Shown here: piece after piece, positions 1-11,139 of the stretch
Layout of the letters: every line of letters starts with the position of its first letter
How positions within the stretch are numbered: the first letter of the stretch is position 1
Source of the DNA: Chamaecrista fasciculata
Lineage: Eukaryota > Streptophyta > Magnoliopsida > Fabales > Fabaceae
Direction of reading: 5' to 3'
NCBI GenBank assembly: GCA_003254925.1
Contig: QANZ01009649.1
Span: 72,949 to 136,948 of the forward strand
DNA length: 64,000 nt
The notes under the pieces: model-generated
Database searches by the model: none
What the model was told of the DNA's origin: nothing
Seen by the model: the letters and a program-made list of their open reading frames with translations, nothing else
Made by a program: the position numbers and the translations under genes

Positions 1-89
1 TTTTTTAACATTTTTTATGTGTAAGTTTTTTTATTTACTACCCACAAATTTATAATAATATTTTTTTTAATGAAAATTATAAAAAAAAA

Positions 90-275
90 ATTACAAACTC
101 AACCCGCGAGTTCAACCCAACCCAACCCGCAACTTTGCGGGTTGAGTTTGGTTCGAGTTGAGTTTTAAAAATTATAAAACCCAACCCAACTCAACCCGCA
201 GATTGATGTGCGGGTTGGACTGGGATTTCCCCTCAACCTGCCCCAACCCAACCCAACCCGTGCTCACGCCGACTA
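90..275. repeat. CAACCC-rich repeat with inverted arms
   Basis: This is a GC-richer patch in AT-rich DNA made of many CCAACCCAACCC runs. Complementary GGGTTGAG/GGGTTGGAC runs lie between them, so the stretch can fold into imperfect hairpins. It looks like the end of a dispersed plant repeat. I cannot assign a family, and no coding frame is convincing. Confidence 0.5.
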
Positions 276-554
276 TATCTGTGAATAGGGCTTCAAAAGT
301 TAAAGTAAAATACACCCAGTTTGCTGCTCCTAGCAGTTAGGATGGGTTAGTGCAAGTTTCGTCACTCGTAATGCTTTTCTCTGACTTTCTTTTTCTATTT
401 TGAGACAAACTTCGTCTTTACGTTTCTCCTACTATTTTTTTAATTTGATACTAAAACAAGAGTCACCCAATCAGAAAAAAGTTTTAGAAAATATTAAAAT
501 TTATATAAAAACTGGATAAAAATTCAAATTAAAAACATAATATATTTTAAGATA

Positions 555-994
555 GGTCAAAGTGCACTTTTAGTCTCATAACTTTTACTCCTATATCAAT
601 CTGGTCTTAGAACTTTTTTTGTTGTACTATTGGTCTCATATCTTTTGCTCAGATTGCAGATTTAGTCTCGTATTGCACTTTTAATCTCATATCTTTAGGT
701 TAGGTTATAGAATTGGTCTCACATCTTTTGGTTATGTTGCAGAATTGGTCTTGTATCTTTGGGTCAGGTACAGAATTGGTCCCATATATTTGGATCAGGT
801 AGAATTGATAGTGAAACTTTTTGCAAGATATGAGACCAATTCTGCAATCTGATCGAAAGATATGGGACCAAGAGTGATACAAGATCAAATCTGCAACCTT
901 TTGCAAACATATGGGACTAAAAGTGTAACAGAAAAGTTATGAGACCAAATTGAGACCTGAGCAAAAATTATAGGACCAAAAATAGACTTTAATC
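555..994. mobile_element. Palindromic Mutator-like element, family A copy 1
   Basis: A 440-bp element begins GGTCAAAGTGCAC and ends with a diverged inverted copy. The left arm is a tandem array of about 32-bp units containing TTGGTCTCATATCTTTGG; the right arm carries the same units reversed (GATATGAGACCAA type). It is flanked by a perfect 9-bp direct repeat TTTAAGATA at 546-554 and 995-1003. A 9-bp target duplication is typical of Mutator-like transposons, and there is no transposase, so I infer a non-autonomous copy. Related copies lie at 39957-40396 and 49441-49853. It sits about 1.1 kb upstream of the CLASSY-like start codon. Confidence 0.75.
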
Positions 995-1396
995 TTTAAG
1001 ATATATTTTTATAAACAATTATAGCCACATAATATAGTTTTAATATATATATATATATATATTATATTATGTGATAAAAGAAAGGAGGAAAACACTAGGT
1101 TAAAGTTTGTAATATATATGTTTTAAATATATATTATATTATGTCACCCAATCAGATATATTTTTACACATACTCGTTGAGTGATAAAAGAAAGGAAAAA
1201 AACACTTTATTTTCAAACTTTATATTAAATCTTGTTGTTTCTTCAAATTTCATCTATTATTAATCTATATGGACAAATGCTAATTAATAGTCTGTAAAGT
1301 TATTAATTAAAATAGATATGAAGCTTATTCACTGAATAAATGTATTTTAATAATTCGCATCATAAAAAATTTGAAGAGAATAAAAAATAGAAGAAA

Positions 1397-1650
1397 CTTA
1401 CTATTTGGTCCCTCCTTTTTTACACTTTTAACTATTTAGTCCCTGTATTTTGGAAATAGACTATTTGGTCCCAGAAAAATTAGAAATGTTAACTCATTAG
1501 TCTCTGTAATCTATCTCCGTTACTGATAGCCTGGCCATTAAGTACACAAGGACTAACGAGTTGATATTTCTAATTTTTGAGGGACCAAATAGTCTATTTC
1601 CAAAATGTAGAAACCAAATAGTTAATAGTGTGAAAAAGCAAAGGACCCTT
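1397..1650. mobile_element. Palindromic element, family D copy 1
   Basis: About 250 bp begin with TTACTATTTGGTCCCTCC and repeat CTATTTAGTCCCTGTATTTTGG. The second half carries the reverse complements (GGGACCAAATAGTCTATTTCC, then ACCAAATAGTTAATAGTGTG). The centre holds no coding frame. It has the same design as family A but different unit sequence, and a related copy lies at 7799-8321. The ends are approximate because I found no clear target duplication. It lies about 450 bp upstream of the CLASSY-like start codon. Confidence 0.55.
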
Positions 1651-2092
1651 CAAAAAATATCCATAGCATTAGTGTACTACGCAAGTCACAGTCGATCAGA
1701 GTAAGACCAAAGGGCAAATATGTATGGCAAACTTTTCTTCCAATCACATTCTCGTTCAATCGAGCGTGATCCCGAATCCTGAAAATTGCAATCATTCTCA
1801 CTCCTTCCTTTTCGCTTGGCTTCTCCCCCAAAATATTCAATTTATTTGTTTCCTTCCTCTTTCTAATTCAATTCAATCAAAATCGAAATTCCGAAATTGT
1901 CCCTCAGCGACCCCTCATCTCATCTCATGCACATTCCGCGTCCTTCATTCTCGCACTCTGCTTTTTTTTAATATCATAGGTTTCTTCTTCCCTCGCGAAA
2001 TCGGCTTCTACCGCTTTCGTAGTTGATTTTTTGATTTCTTTTTTCTGGTGAGAAAAAACGCAATCTTTGGAGGCGAGGTCATTTTTCTAGCT

Positions 2093-5000
2093 ATGGCGGG
2101 AAGAACTCGGTCTAGACTAAACCTTACAGAGAAGAAAGAAGGGCCTTCGGTAGATTCTGATTCGGATAGTGTGATCTTCATAGAAGAAAGCGACATTGAA
2201 TCAACTCCAGTAATGGATGATAGCAGTGATCACGAAGACGACGGCGAAGACGAAGACAAAGACGACGTGTCGTTTACAAGCGAACCGGACGAAGATGTTG
2301 AAAGAAACGAGTTTGAGTTGAGAATGAAGAGGAGGAAAGTGAACGCCGATGAGAATGCCGTTTCAGTAGGTGGGTCTGTGGCCAAAAGAACACGTTCTCA
2401 TTATATTTCAAAATTCGGGAAGCTTAAATCGAAGCAGGGAACGAAAAATAATCCGCTTTGTATCGACGATGATGAAGAAAAAGACGACAAGTTTGAGTCT
2501 TTCAGTGAGCAACCTGATTTGAGTGATTCTGATGGTCGAAAAAATCGCATTACGCGGAAAAGAAAGGCTACCAAAACGATTTATGATTCCAGTGATGGGA
2601 TCAGTGAATCTGATGTCGTATATACTGGTGGTGATACTGATGAGAGCGTTAATCTCGATTTTGAGCACATGGCGGATCCAAGATATTTTGATCCGATCAA
2701 GATTCTTCTGGATTCTCTGTGTGACAAAGGTGAGAAGCTGGGTTCATCAAGTAGCGAGGAAGGAAACAATAAGAAAGTTATAGAGTCAAAACCAGAGAAG
2801 GAGGAGGACTTGGATTATCTTTGGTCTGAGATGAACCAGTGTCTTCTATTTGCTAGTGAGCATGAGTCCAAGTCTAAACAGGTAAGATCTTTAAAAAACA
2901 AGAAAGTTAGGGAGTCAAAACCAGAGGCAAAACCAGAGAACGAGGTGGAATTGGATCATCTTTGGTCTGAGATGAACCAGTGTCTTCTATCTGCTAGTGA
3001 GCATGAGTGCGAGCCTGATCAGGTAGGATATTTAAAAAACCACAAAGTTACGGAGTCAAAACCAGAGCCAAAACCAGAGAACGAGGTGGAATTGGATCAT
3101 CTTTGGTCTGAGATGAACCAGTGTCTATCTGCTTGTGAGCATGAGTCCAAGTCTAAACAGGTAAGATATTTAAGGTCTCTTTGTTTTCTTCTCACTCTGT
3201 TAATTACTTGTTTGTGTCATTGCAGTTTTAGGATTTCTATATATAGAAAGTGAGAGGTATGCTTTTTATTATAGAGATCGAGATTTTCAAAAGAAAGTTA
3301 ATGATTGATGTATTCAATTTCTCATGAAAATGAGCTCTACATGAGTAATGGCATTACCTTTATATACCCTTTTAAAATATCAACCTCGCAAATTTATTGC
3401 TGGTTGAAAGTTTTGCACATGTAGCTTTGCTTCTATCATGAATTCTGGTTAACCTTGTAATTCTTATTGTTAGAAGCTTTATATAGATGTTTATGTGGAA
3501 GTTCTTAACTAGAAATTGTGGAGCATGTATATGTATGTATGGAATATAGCTGTTGTTAGACCTTTCCCCCGTTTGACTCTAGACACTAATAATATCAGTT
3601 TGATTGTTATGGCATTGTATTAAATTTTGTTACATAATTGGCTCTTTCACTGGATATGCCTGTTTACATTTTTTTTTTTAACAAAATTATGGTTTGGGTT
3701 GTCAGGTTGAAGATGATGAGGTTCTTCATGTTCCATGTCCTTCTGGAAATGAAGTTAACAGAGCTGTTCTTTGTCAACGAGGGGAACATGTTCTAAAACT
3801 CGATGAAGAAATTGGACTTGTATGTAAACATTGTCTACATGTGTCGCAGGATATCAAGTATTGTGACCCTCCATTTGTAAGTCATATTACTTGTCCTTAT
3901 TTTCACATGTCGTTTTGTCTTTCCCCTCCCCCACGTGAACTAGAAGCTATTCTTTTCTTTTTTTTGCCTGCCTAATGTTAAATGTCCATAAAGTCCAATT
4001 GTCCATAGTGTCAAAAGTTGAAAGCTTCTTCTACTTGCATGTGGACCACCGGCAGCTGATTTAATGAAGCACCAATACAGAAAAGAAAATGAAAGTCCCT
4101 AGTCATCTCTTTGACTATTATATACATAATACATATGTTGCTTTATTCAACTGTTCATTTTTTGTCTTGGATTGATTTCTTATTTTCCACATATGCAGGC
4201 CAAAAATTCCAGGAGAAATTCAGGCAGGAGATACTCCTACTCTTCGGATGATGATGATACTAGCCACCTACTTAATAATGACCTTCGGGACCAAATCTTT
4301 AGTTGTGATGCCGACTCTTGTGAGAATGATGATCGCCGTGGTTCCACTGGAACAGTGTGGGATATTTTAAGTTCTGAAGTGAAAGACAGTATGTTTCCTC
4401 ATCAAAAAGAAGCTTTTGAATTCCTGTGGAGGAATCTAGCTGGTGGGATATCACTGAAGGAGTTGAAAAAGCCTTTAGATTCTGTCCCTGGAAGTGGATG
4501 CATTATATCACATGCTCCTGGAACTGGAAAAACTCGTCTTGCTATTGTCTTTCTTCAAGCATTCTTAGAGTTGTATCCTACGTGCAAGCCTATCATCGTT
4601 GCTCCAAGCAACATGCTTCTTCCTTGGGAAGAGGAGTTCAAAAAGTGGAAGGTTGACATTCCTTTTCACAACCTGAACAACTCCAATATCTCTGGGAAGG
4701 AGACTAGGCAAGCTTTGGGCTGCCTGCGTGAGAGGAATAAAAAGCGTAAAATCACTGATGACATTCGTCTAGTGAAGCTGTCTTCCTGGAAAAATGACAG
4801 AAGCATCCTGGGAATTAGCTACGCATTGTTTGAGAAACTGGCTGGAGAGAGTTCTAATGAGAAGAAGGATGTGAATAACATCATAAAGAAAGCCCTTCAG
4901 GAGACTCCTGGTTTATTAGTTCTTGACGAGGGCCACAATCCTAGGAACTCCCGAACTCTTATATGGAAGGCTTTGTCGAAAATCCAGACAAAGAGACGCA

Positions 5001-6067
5001 TCATTCTCTCTGGGACACCCTTCCAGAATAATTTCAGCGAACTCTATAACACACTCTGCTTGGTGAAGCCAGAGTTTGATGAGAAGGCAAGGCGTGAAAG
5101 TAATAAAACAGGAGTGGAGTTGGAACATCTGTTAAAATATCTGTTCAATTCATTCGAGACAGTGAAGAGTGTTGGTGAAAAAAACAAGATACTGGAAAAA
5201 ATCAGGGCCTTGATTAAGCCGTTCGTGCATTTGCATCAGCAAAATGTACTGCAAGAAAGTCTTCATGGGATGAAGGAGATGGTACTTGTATTAAAGCCAA
5301 CCCAATTGCAGAAGGAGTTGCTTCAAGATATTAATCACAAGAGAAGGAATTGTTTGCTTCGTCCTCTTACATTGGACCATTTGGAGTCCAGGATAGCAGT
5401 GCATCCTTCGCTCCATCATGATGTAACTACATCCAACAAGTTAGAGAGTGAGAGATTGAATCCTGACGATGGAGTCAAAACTAAATTCTTGATGAAACTC
5501 ATTAAACACTGTGAGTCCCTTAAAGAAAAAGTCTTGATCTTTAGTCAGTATGTCAAGGTCTTGAATTTCCTCTGTGAGCTGTTTGAGTCTCATTTTAAGT
5601 GGACTGAAGGGAAGGAAATATTAAAAATGCACGGAAAGCATGATGTGCAGACGCGTCAAGCTTCGATCAAAGCTTTCAACGACCCCAAAAGTGAAGTGAG
5701 GCTTATGCTAGCATCCACCAAGGCTTGTTCTGAAGGGATCAGTTTGGTGGGTGCTTCAAGGGTGGTTTTGCTTGATGTTGTATGGAATCCTTCAGTGGAT
5801 TGGCAGGCTGTGAGTCGAGCTTACAGGCATGGACAGAAAAAAGATGTGTACACCTATCATCTTATAACCTCAGGGACAAGGGATGAACCAAAATGTTGTA
5901 GGCAAGTAGAGAAGGATCACTTGTCTAAGTCTGTGTTCTATTCCGATGGGCACAATGATATCTCATCAGAACCATTGAAAGACAAGATTCTTGAGAGTAT
6001 GTTGCGTAGTGAAGACTTCAAAGTTATATTTGAAAAAATAGCTCCCAACAAAAGAACTCTACTTTGA
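2093..6067 (+). CDS. CLSY: CLASSY-like SNF2 chromatin remodeller
   Basis: The exons are 2093-3160, 3706-3876 and 4199-6067, all in phase 0, giving 1035 aa. The first ATG follows an in-frame stop at 2024. Residues 1-356 are acidic, Ser-rich and basic by turns, with nuclear-type KRTRS/KRRK clusters. Exon 2 holds the segment around LDEEIGLVCKHCLHV that precedes the helicase core in the CLSY/DRD1 family. The SNF2 core has motif I GTGKT near residue 521, motif II DEGHNPRN near 656 (DEGH rather than DEAH is typical of CLSY/DRD1) and motif VI SRAYRHGQKK near 953. In Arabidopsis, CLSY proteins recruit Pol IV for 24-nt siRNA production and RNA-directed DNA methylation; I infer the same role here. The length suits the CLSY3/CLSY4 branch better than CLSY1/2, but I cannot place it firmly. 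Confidence 0.88.
2771..3175 (+). repeat. In-frame tandem triplication carrying a splice donor
   Basis: Three units of about 129, 141 and 135 bp lie at the end of CLASSY exon 1. Each encodes the pattern ESKPE..(E/D)LD(Y/H)LWSEMNQCL..EHE. Each ends with a splice-donor-like site, CAG|GTAAGA after 2881, CAG|GTAGGA after 3022 and CAG|GTAAGA after 3160. The spacings of 141 and 138 bp are multiples of three, so all three donors would join exon 2 in the same phase. I used the last donor for the gene model because it gives the longest frame. Confidence 0.85.
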
Positions 6068-7798
6068 AGGAGACACCTCTGTATTTTTTTTGGCTTTATG
6101 ATAGTCGCCCAACACTGGACAGTTTTTTGTTGCTTTGTAATTGATAGATGAACTTCGATATTTTGGATTTTCCTGAGTGACTATTTTACAATATAGCCTC
6201 ATGGAATTCACTTGATACAGAGCTAATTAATGAATGATCAATTGATAGAGCTTTGAACTTTGATGTGTGTTGTTTTAATATTTATAGTATATCACTATAC
6301 CCTCTACTTGTTTTCTGCAACTACAGTAGCTGCTAGAGCATGCTTATAGATGCTAGATCTTGCTTAAGGATAAGTAGCTTTTTAGGGTCCTTACGGAATT
6401 TAGAGTTGGGAAATTATTGGGAACTCACACTAGCAAGGAAGTTTTTTATGAAATTTCTACTGAATTTGCAACAGTGTATGTCATTTTTACTTGATTATAT
6501 TTGGATAGTGGTAAATATTGGGAATCTAGTTTTTGTCGTTCTTTAGGCAAACGAGAGGGTCTTAGGCAAGAAAACTAGAATGGTTGGAATTTTTTTCCCT
6601 TTATTTATGGGTTTTGGTGCCTATGTAACTATTCCAGACCTTGTTTTTGTATGACCATAAGGTCACCTATATCTGTTTTATGTTCTTAACAAATATTAAT
6701 TCTTCTTTGAGCTGGGAGATCCATTAAGAAGAAAAAACTCTATTTAACAAGGCTCGAATTTGAAATTTTGCCTATGGAGATTGGAATACCTGCCAAATAG
6801 ATATATAGGTGACCTTTTCATATATGTACTCCCAATAATATATATACTAATTTCTAGTTAGATATATAGGTGACCTCTTCATATCTGCACAATTCTTGCT
6901 TTTCTAGGCATATTCTCCTGTGTGCAGCCCCATATATATCTGAATAAATTAAATATACATAGAAGGACAAAGGTTAAGACATAAATGAAGCAATTATATA
7001 TATATTTCTGCACGTGATTTTGTGTAATCTAATGATCTACTGATCATGAGTAATTGGCCATGGCAAACAACACTAGTACAGACATTATGATTGATCTTTT
7101 TTAATGCCTTTCTCCTATATATAAACATGTACTAATTAATTTCTGTTAGATGACCTTAATTTTCATTTCTGAACAATTTTTGCTTTTGTAGGCATTCCTT
7201 TTAATTATTTGAACTTGGTTTTTGGGGGTGATGATTAATTAATAATTGGACATGTTCAGAGTAGTGAAATGAAATTGCTTAATTCCAATTTGTAAGGGTA
7301 ACATTTGTTTCATTGTGCTGATTTACATCTGAAATGAGCAAAATGATTATGAACTGATTAGTGTTGGACATAGCATTCTGTTACCTACTTTTTCTTCCTC
7401 TTCTGTTCTGTAATTAAATTGTGGTTTAATATGGTAATTAAGATTGTGTAGTAATTTATAATGTACAGTTTTTAACTTTTACTACCTTTGGTGAGGCTTC
7501 CTTGATATGACTTTCTGGATATACTAGAGTCAAAGTTATTGTGCATTGCTTACTCATTGAACCAGAAATGTACACACATAATTATGATGGAAATATAAGT
7601 GTGAGAGGGACCTTTTCTTTTGTCTGAAGACACGAATAAGAATTACAAGCTTACTGTAACGATGATGCACTTGATTTGTGACTTGACATTTGTATGAAGC
7701 TACTTATTGTGCTCCATATCAATTTGGCATGAGTTATCAATTTGTGTAATTTGTGCGATTTTCTAGATTTGTGATTTGAGATATCATTTTTTTTTAAG
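6068..7798. other. Non-coding stretch downstream of the CLASSY gene
   Basis: It is AT-rich with no convincing coding frame. It contains diverged repeats of a segment ending in GCTTTTCTAGGCAT (around 6840-6910) and GCTTTTGTAGGCAT (around 7125-7195), each with GATGACCT or GTGACCT upstream, so an old local duplication is likely. The first few hundred bases should hold the 3' UTR. Confidence 0.4.
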
Positions 7799-8321
7799 GA
7801 ACCTACTATTTGTGCTCTCCTTTTGTACTGAGTCAACGATTTGATCTCTCCTTTATTAAAATAGACTACTCAGTCCATCATTTATCATAATTGTCAACTA
7901 TTTAGTCCTTCCATTAAATTATTTGATGACGTGAACATTAAATACTTACATGGCACCCGTTAAATGTCACTTGGGCATTCTAGTTACCTAAACCAACCGA
8001 ACCGACCAACAAACACAATTAAATCAGGCTAAAATTGAGTTAGACCCGAATATTTGTCTTACACGTGAAGCTTCATAAGGCATAAACTATTGAAGCATTT
8101 CCAAATCTCAAATCTTAGGTGGTCTCAAATAGTTAAATACGTGGCATTTAACGTGTCGCATGTGCACTTAACGGCTAGATCATCAGTGTCATTAATGACA
8201 TGCTACAGGGAGTGACACTAACAAGTTGACGTTTATAATTTTTGATGGATCAAATAGTCTATTTAAAAAATACAGGTACCAAATAGTTGAAATTGTAAAA
8301 TAGGAGGGATCAAATAGTAGG
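7799..8321. mobile_element. Palindromic element, family D copy 2
   Basis: It starts ACCTACTATTTGTGCTCTCC and ends GGGATCAAATAGTAGGT, so the outer arms are inverted copies of each other. Inside are TCCATTAAATTATTTGATGACG and CTATTTAGTCC-type units as in the copy at 1397-1650. No transposase is visible. It lies between the CLASSY gene and the tRNA-Glu/RPL37A pair, and a long T tract follows its right end. Confidence 0.6.
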
Positions 8322-8330
8322 TTTCTTTTT

Positions 8331-8366
8331 TTTTTTTTTTTTTTTNTTTTTTTTTTTTTTTTTTTT
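8331..8366. repeat. Poly-T tract with an ambiguous base
   Basis: A run of about 36 T is interrupted only by an N at position 8346. The N marks a base that could not be resolved in a homopolymer, so the true length of this tract is uncertain. Confidence 0.9.
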
Positions 8367-8463
8367 CCGCATGTTTGCCCTGCACAGCGCTTATATTATT
8401 CTCAAAACGAATAACAAAACGAGTATGTTGGCCATGGACTGAACAAAATATAAAAAAATTTAT

Positions 8464-8535
8464 TCCGTTGCCGGGAATCGAACCCGGGTCTCTCGGGTGA
8501 GAGCCGAGTATCCTAACCAACTAGACTACAACGGA
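8464..8535 (-). tRNA. tRNA-Glu (anticodon CTC)
   Basis: A full 72-nt tRNA is readable on the minus strand. The acceptor stem pairs TCCGTTG with CAACGGA. The anticodon stem CTCGG/CCGAG carries the loop CTCTCAC, giving anticodon CTC. The B box is GGTTCGATTCC and there is no intron. The genomic sequence 3' of the gene contains a run of seven T on the minus strand about 8-15 nt beyond the end, a suitable Pol III terminator. It is divergent from RPL37A. Confidence 0.97.
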
Positions 8536-8598
8536 TTTGAACTATAAATTGAGAAAATATTATTTTAACTAAAAATTAAAGTTTCAGAGCCCTAATGC

Positions 8599-8653
8599 CA
8601 CGTGGACTTTGGCGACGAGCCTTTATAAAACTGGCCAAACAGAATTAGGGTTT
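8599..8653 (+). promoter_or_regulatory. RPL37A promoter: G-box, TATA box, telo-box
   Basis: A CACGTG G-box lies at 8599-8604, a TTTATAAAA TATA-like box at 8622-8630 and TAGGGTTT, the reverse complement of the telo-box AAACCCTA, at 8646-8653. Telo-boxes near the start site are typical of plant ribosomal protein genes. The elements sit 70-120 bp before the ATG and only 64-118 bp from the 5' end of the divergent tRNA-Glu gene. Confidence 0.65.
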
Positions 8654-8719
8654 TTCCCTACACTTGCCTATTGTTCTTCTCTACGACTTCGTGCTGATAG
8701 TGCTTTCGCATCTGAAAAC

Positions 8720-10585
8720 ATGGTATTCTCTCTTCTCTTGTCTTACATATTATGTGAAGAATCAACGATCGAACTTTCTACTTTCTGCATATATTTTATT
8801 GCAACTCTCAGGATTTGTTTATTTTCTTCCTTATCATAACTCGTGAATTTAATTTTATCATCGATTTCGTTCTTTTACCGCTCAGCTCTAGTTGAATATG
8901 ATTTCTTGCCATACTAGTAGATTTCCTAGTTTCAAGTTTTGTGGATCTAGTAAAAGCTTATTAAAGCAGCTGTGTGTAAAGAATGAGCTGCTAACGCATA
9001 AGCATGAGAGTTATTGTCTTTGAGCATAATGCATTCCTGATAATAATATCTTTCTTTTCTCCACCTTTTATTGTGCTCTAAGTTTTAATCTGATAACTTC
9101 CGTTTGTGGCAGACCAAGAGAACCAAGAAGGCAGGCATTGTTGGAAAATATGGTGAGTGTTGTACAAAGGTTTTAGTATATACCTGATGTGCCATTGTTC
9201 CATTTGACTTTCATATGGCTGTTGCTTTTAGCTTGATCTAAGTGTGCCTAGGGCCCTAAAATTATTAGATTGTGAAGCAGAGACTAAAACACAGTAAACA
9301 ATATAGAGGTAAAGTTTAAATTTCTACAAAATGAAGGACAAATACACCATATAGATATGCATCAAACTCTATTTAGACATGCTTTTATAAATTAATGCAC
9401 ATATATATTAGTATGCAAATGGGAAATATATATATATATATATATTTATAAATCAACTAGAAGTTTAAAACATACCTAATATCTAATTTCTAAAGCATGC
9501 TTGGAAGGTAGTCAAGGTATCTAACAAGTGCAAACTATCATAAAATAAATAATACTTTGTGATCTTAGCAGCACTATTTGAAGGCCTCATTGAGCCAGAG
9601 TCACTTAGTCAGGGTCGACTGACTCTATATCCAGTTTTAAGTTCCCACACATCCTAGTGATTTTGATTAAATTGAACTGTTGGTTCTTTTGTGAAAGGAA
9701 GTAGCCACACCTTTCCTGAGTGCTTAGTGCTTTACTAGTCATGCAATGAAAATAAGAATGTCGATGATGATTAGTTGTGCACGTCTGCTGAAACACTAAA
9801 TATTTGGAATAAATTCACTCGACATTGTAATTAGAACTCAGGCATTTTGATATCTTATCTAACACATCTGTTTCTTGTCTTACTTTTCCTCTTTAACATC
9901 TTATGCTGAAATGTATCATAAAGATGATGCTGTGATGGTAGGTTACTGACGAGCTTGTGAATTTGATATAAATAATGTTCCCGATCATTGTTAGATTGTT
10001 CATAACCAATTTATTATAGATTTAGTTAGTGTTAATTATTGGTCTGGTGACTTTTCACCATGTATTTATTGTGCTTCGATCAATTTCTTAGACACCATTT
10101 TTCTTATCTTATATCAGGCACCCGCTATGGGGCTAGTTTGCGGAAGCAAATTAAGAAAATGGAAGTTAGTCAACACAGCAAATATTTCTGTGAATTTTGT
10201 GGAAAGGTAGATCATTCAAACTTATCAGTACTGAACTGGCATTACTGAGATTTGGTTGGTTGTAACACCTAACCTCTACAAGGGGGTGGTTTCTAGCAGA
10301 TTGACATAAACTTCTTTCCAACGTATTGGAGCTCTTATGATCAACTTATTTGTTGCAGTATGCAGTGAAGAGGAAAGCTGTGGGAATATGGGGCTGCAAG
10401 GATTGTGGAAAAGTGAAAGCAGGCGGTGCCTACACCTTGAAGTAATACTCTTTTATTCACTCCCCTCTAATATTGTTTTCTCCCTAATTACCCAGCTGAC
10501 AGCTTATCTCTATTTGAACAGTACTGCCAGTGCTGTGACTGTACGGAGCACCATTCGGAGATTGAGGGAACAAACTGAGGGCTGA
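8720..10585 (+). CDS. RPL37A: 60S ribosomal protein eL43 (L37a)
   Basis: The exons are 8720-8722 (the ATG alone), 9113-9152, 10118-10206, 10359-10441 and 10522-10585. They total 279 bp and encode 92 aa, the usual eL43 length. The product begins [15 protein letters not shown]. It has the zinc ribbon cysteines CEFCGK and CKDCGK at about residues 39-42 and 57-60, and ends with RRLREQTEG. eL43 is a small zinc-binding protein of the large cytosolic ribosomal subunit. The start codon alone on exon 1 is common in plant ribosomal protein genes. Intron 2 is the longest at 965 bp. Its promoter has a telo-box and TATA box. Confidence 0.97.
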
Positions 10586-11139
10586 GTGCTGAGTTTTTGC
10601 TGCATGCCAGTTTAAGCAATTAGCCTTTAATGCTTTTCTAGAACCTTCATAGTTTGAATGAAGTGTCAACTTTCAAGTGAAATTCTAATCAAAGAACGTT
10701 TTAATTGTTTAGAATACTGTTATGAGTTGTGACTAGTAAGAATGGTACCATTTTATGGTTTTGTTCACATCTTAATCTGCAAGTGGCCATTTGTTGTTGG
10801 TCGTGTTTCGCATGCTGAATAAAAGACAAAACTGGGCCGGGAAAAACTCAACTTTAGTAAGATAGCAAAATACACAATAACACATTACTAGAATTAGAAC
10901 GCATTGACATGATGCTTTGTTGGCACCTCCGAGTCCAACCCAGTCACATGGCTTTTAGCTCTCGAGTTTTGTTGAACATGTTTTCTAATCTGATCAAGCC
11001 TTACCGTTTAGAAGTGGATGTGTCCTTGATCATGTGTTTTACGGTGCCATGCCCATTTTCTAATATCTTTTTCATGGCAGTTGATGTTAGTTTAGCACTG
11101 ACGTTATAAAAGATTAGTTTGATATCAGCCAATGCAGTC

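Noticed and set aside
1018-1065. TA-repeat and other simple repeats (also near 9430, 41133, AC near 37610, TG near 60925)
   Set aside because: Ordinary microsatellites without further structure.
8263-8520. Open frame across the poly-T tract and the tRNA gene
   Set aside because: It translates homopolymer, an ambiguous base and a tRNA, so it is not a protein gene.
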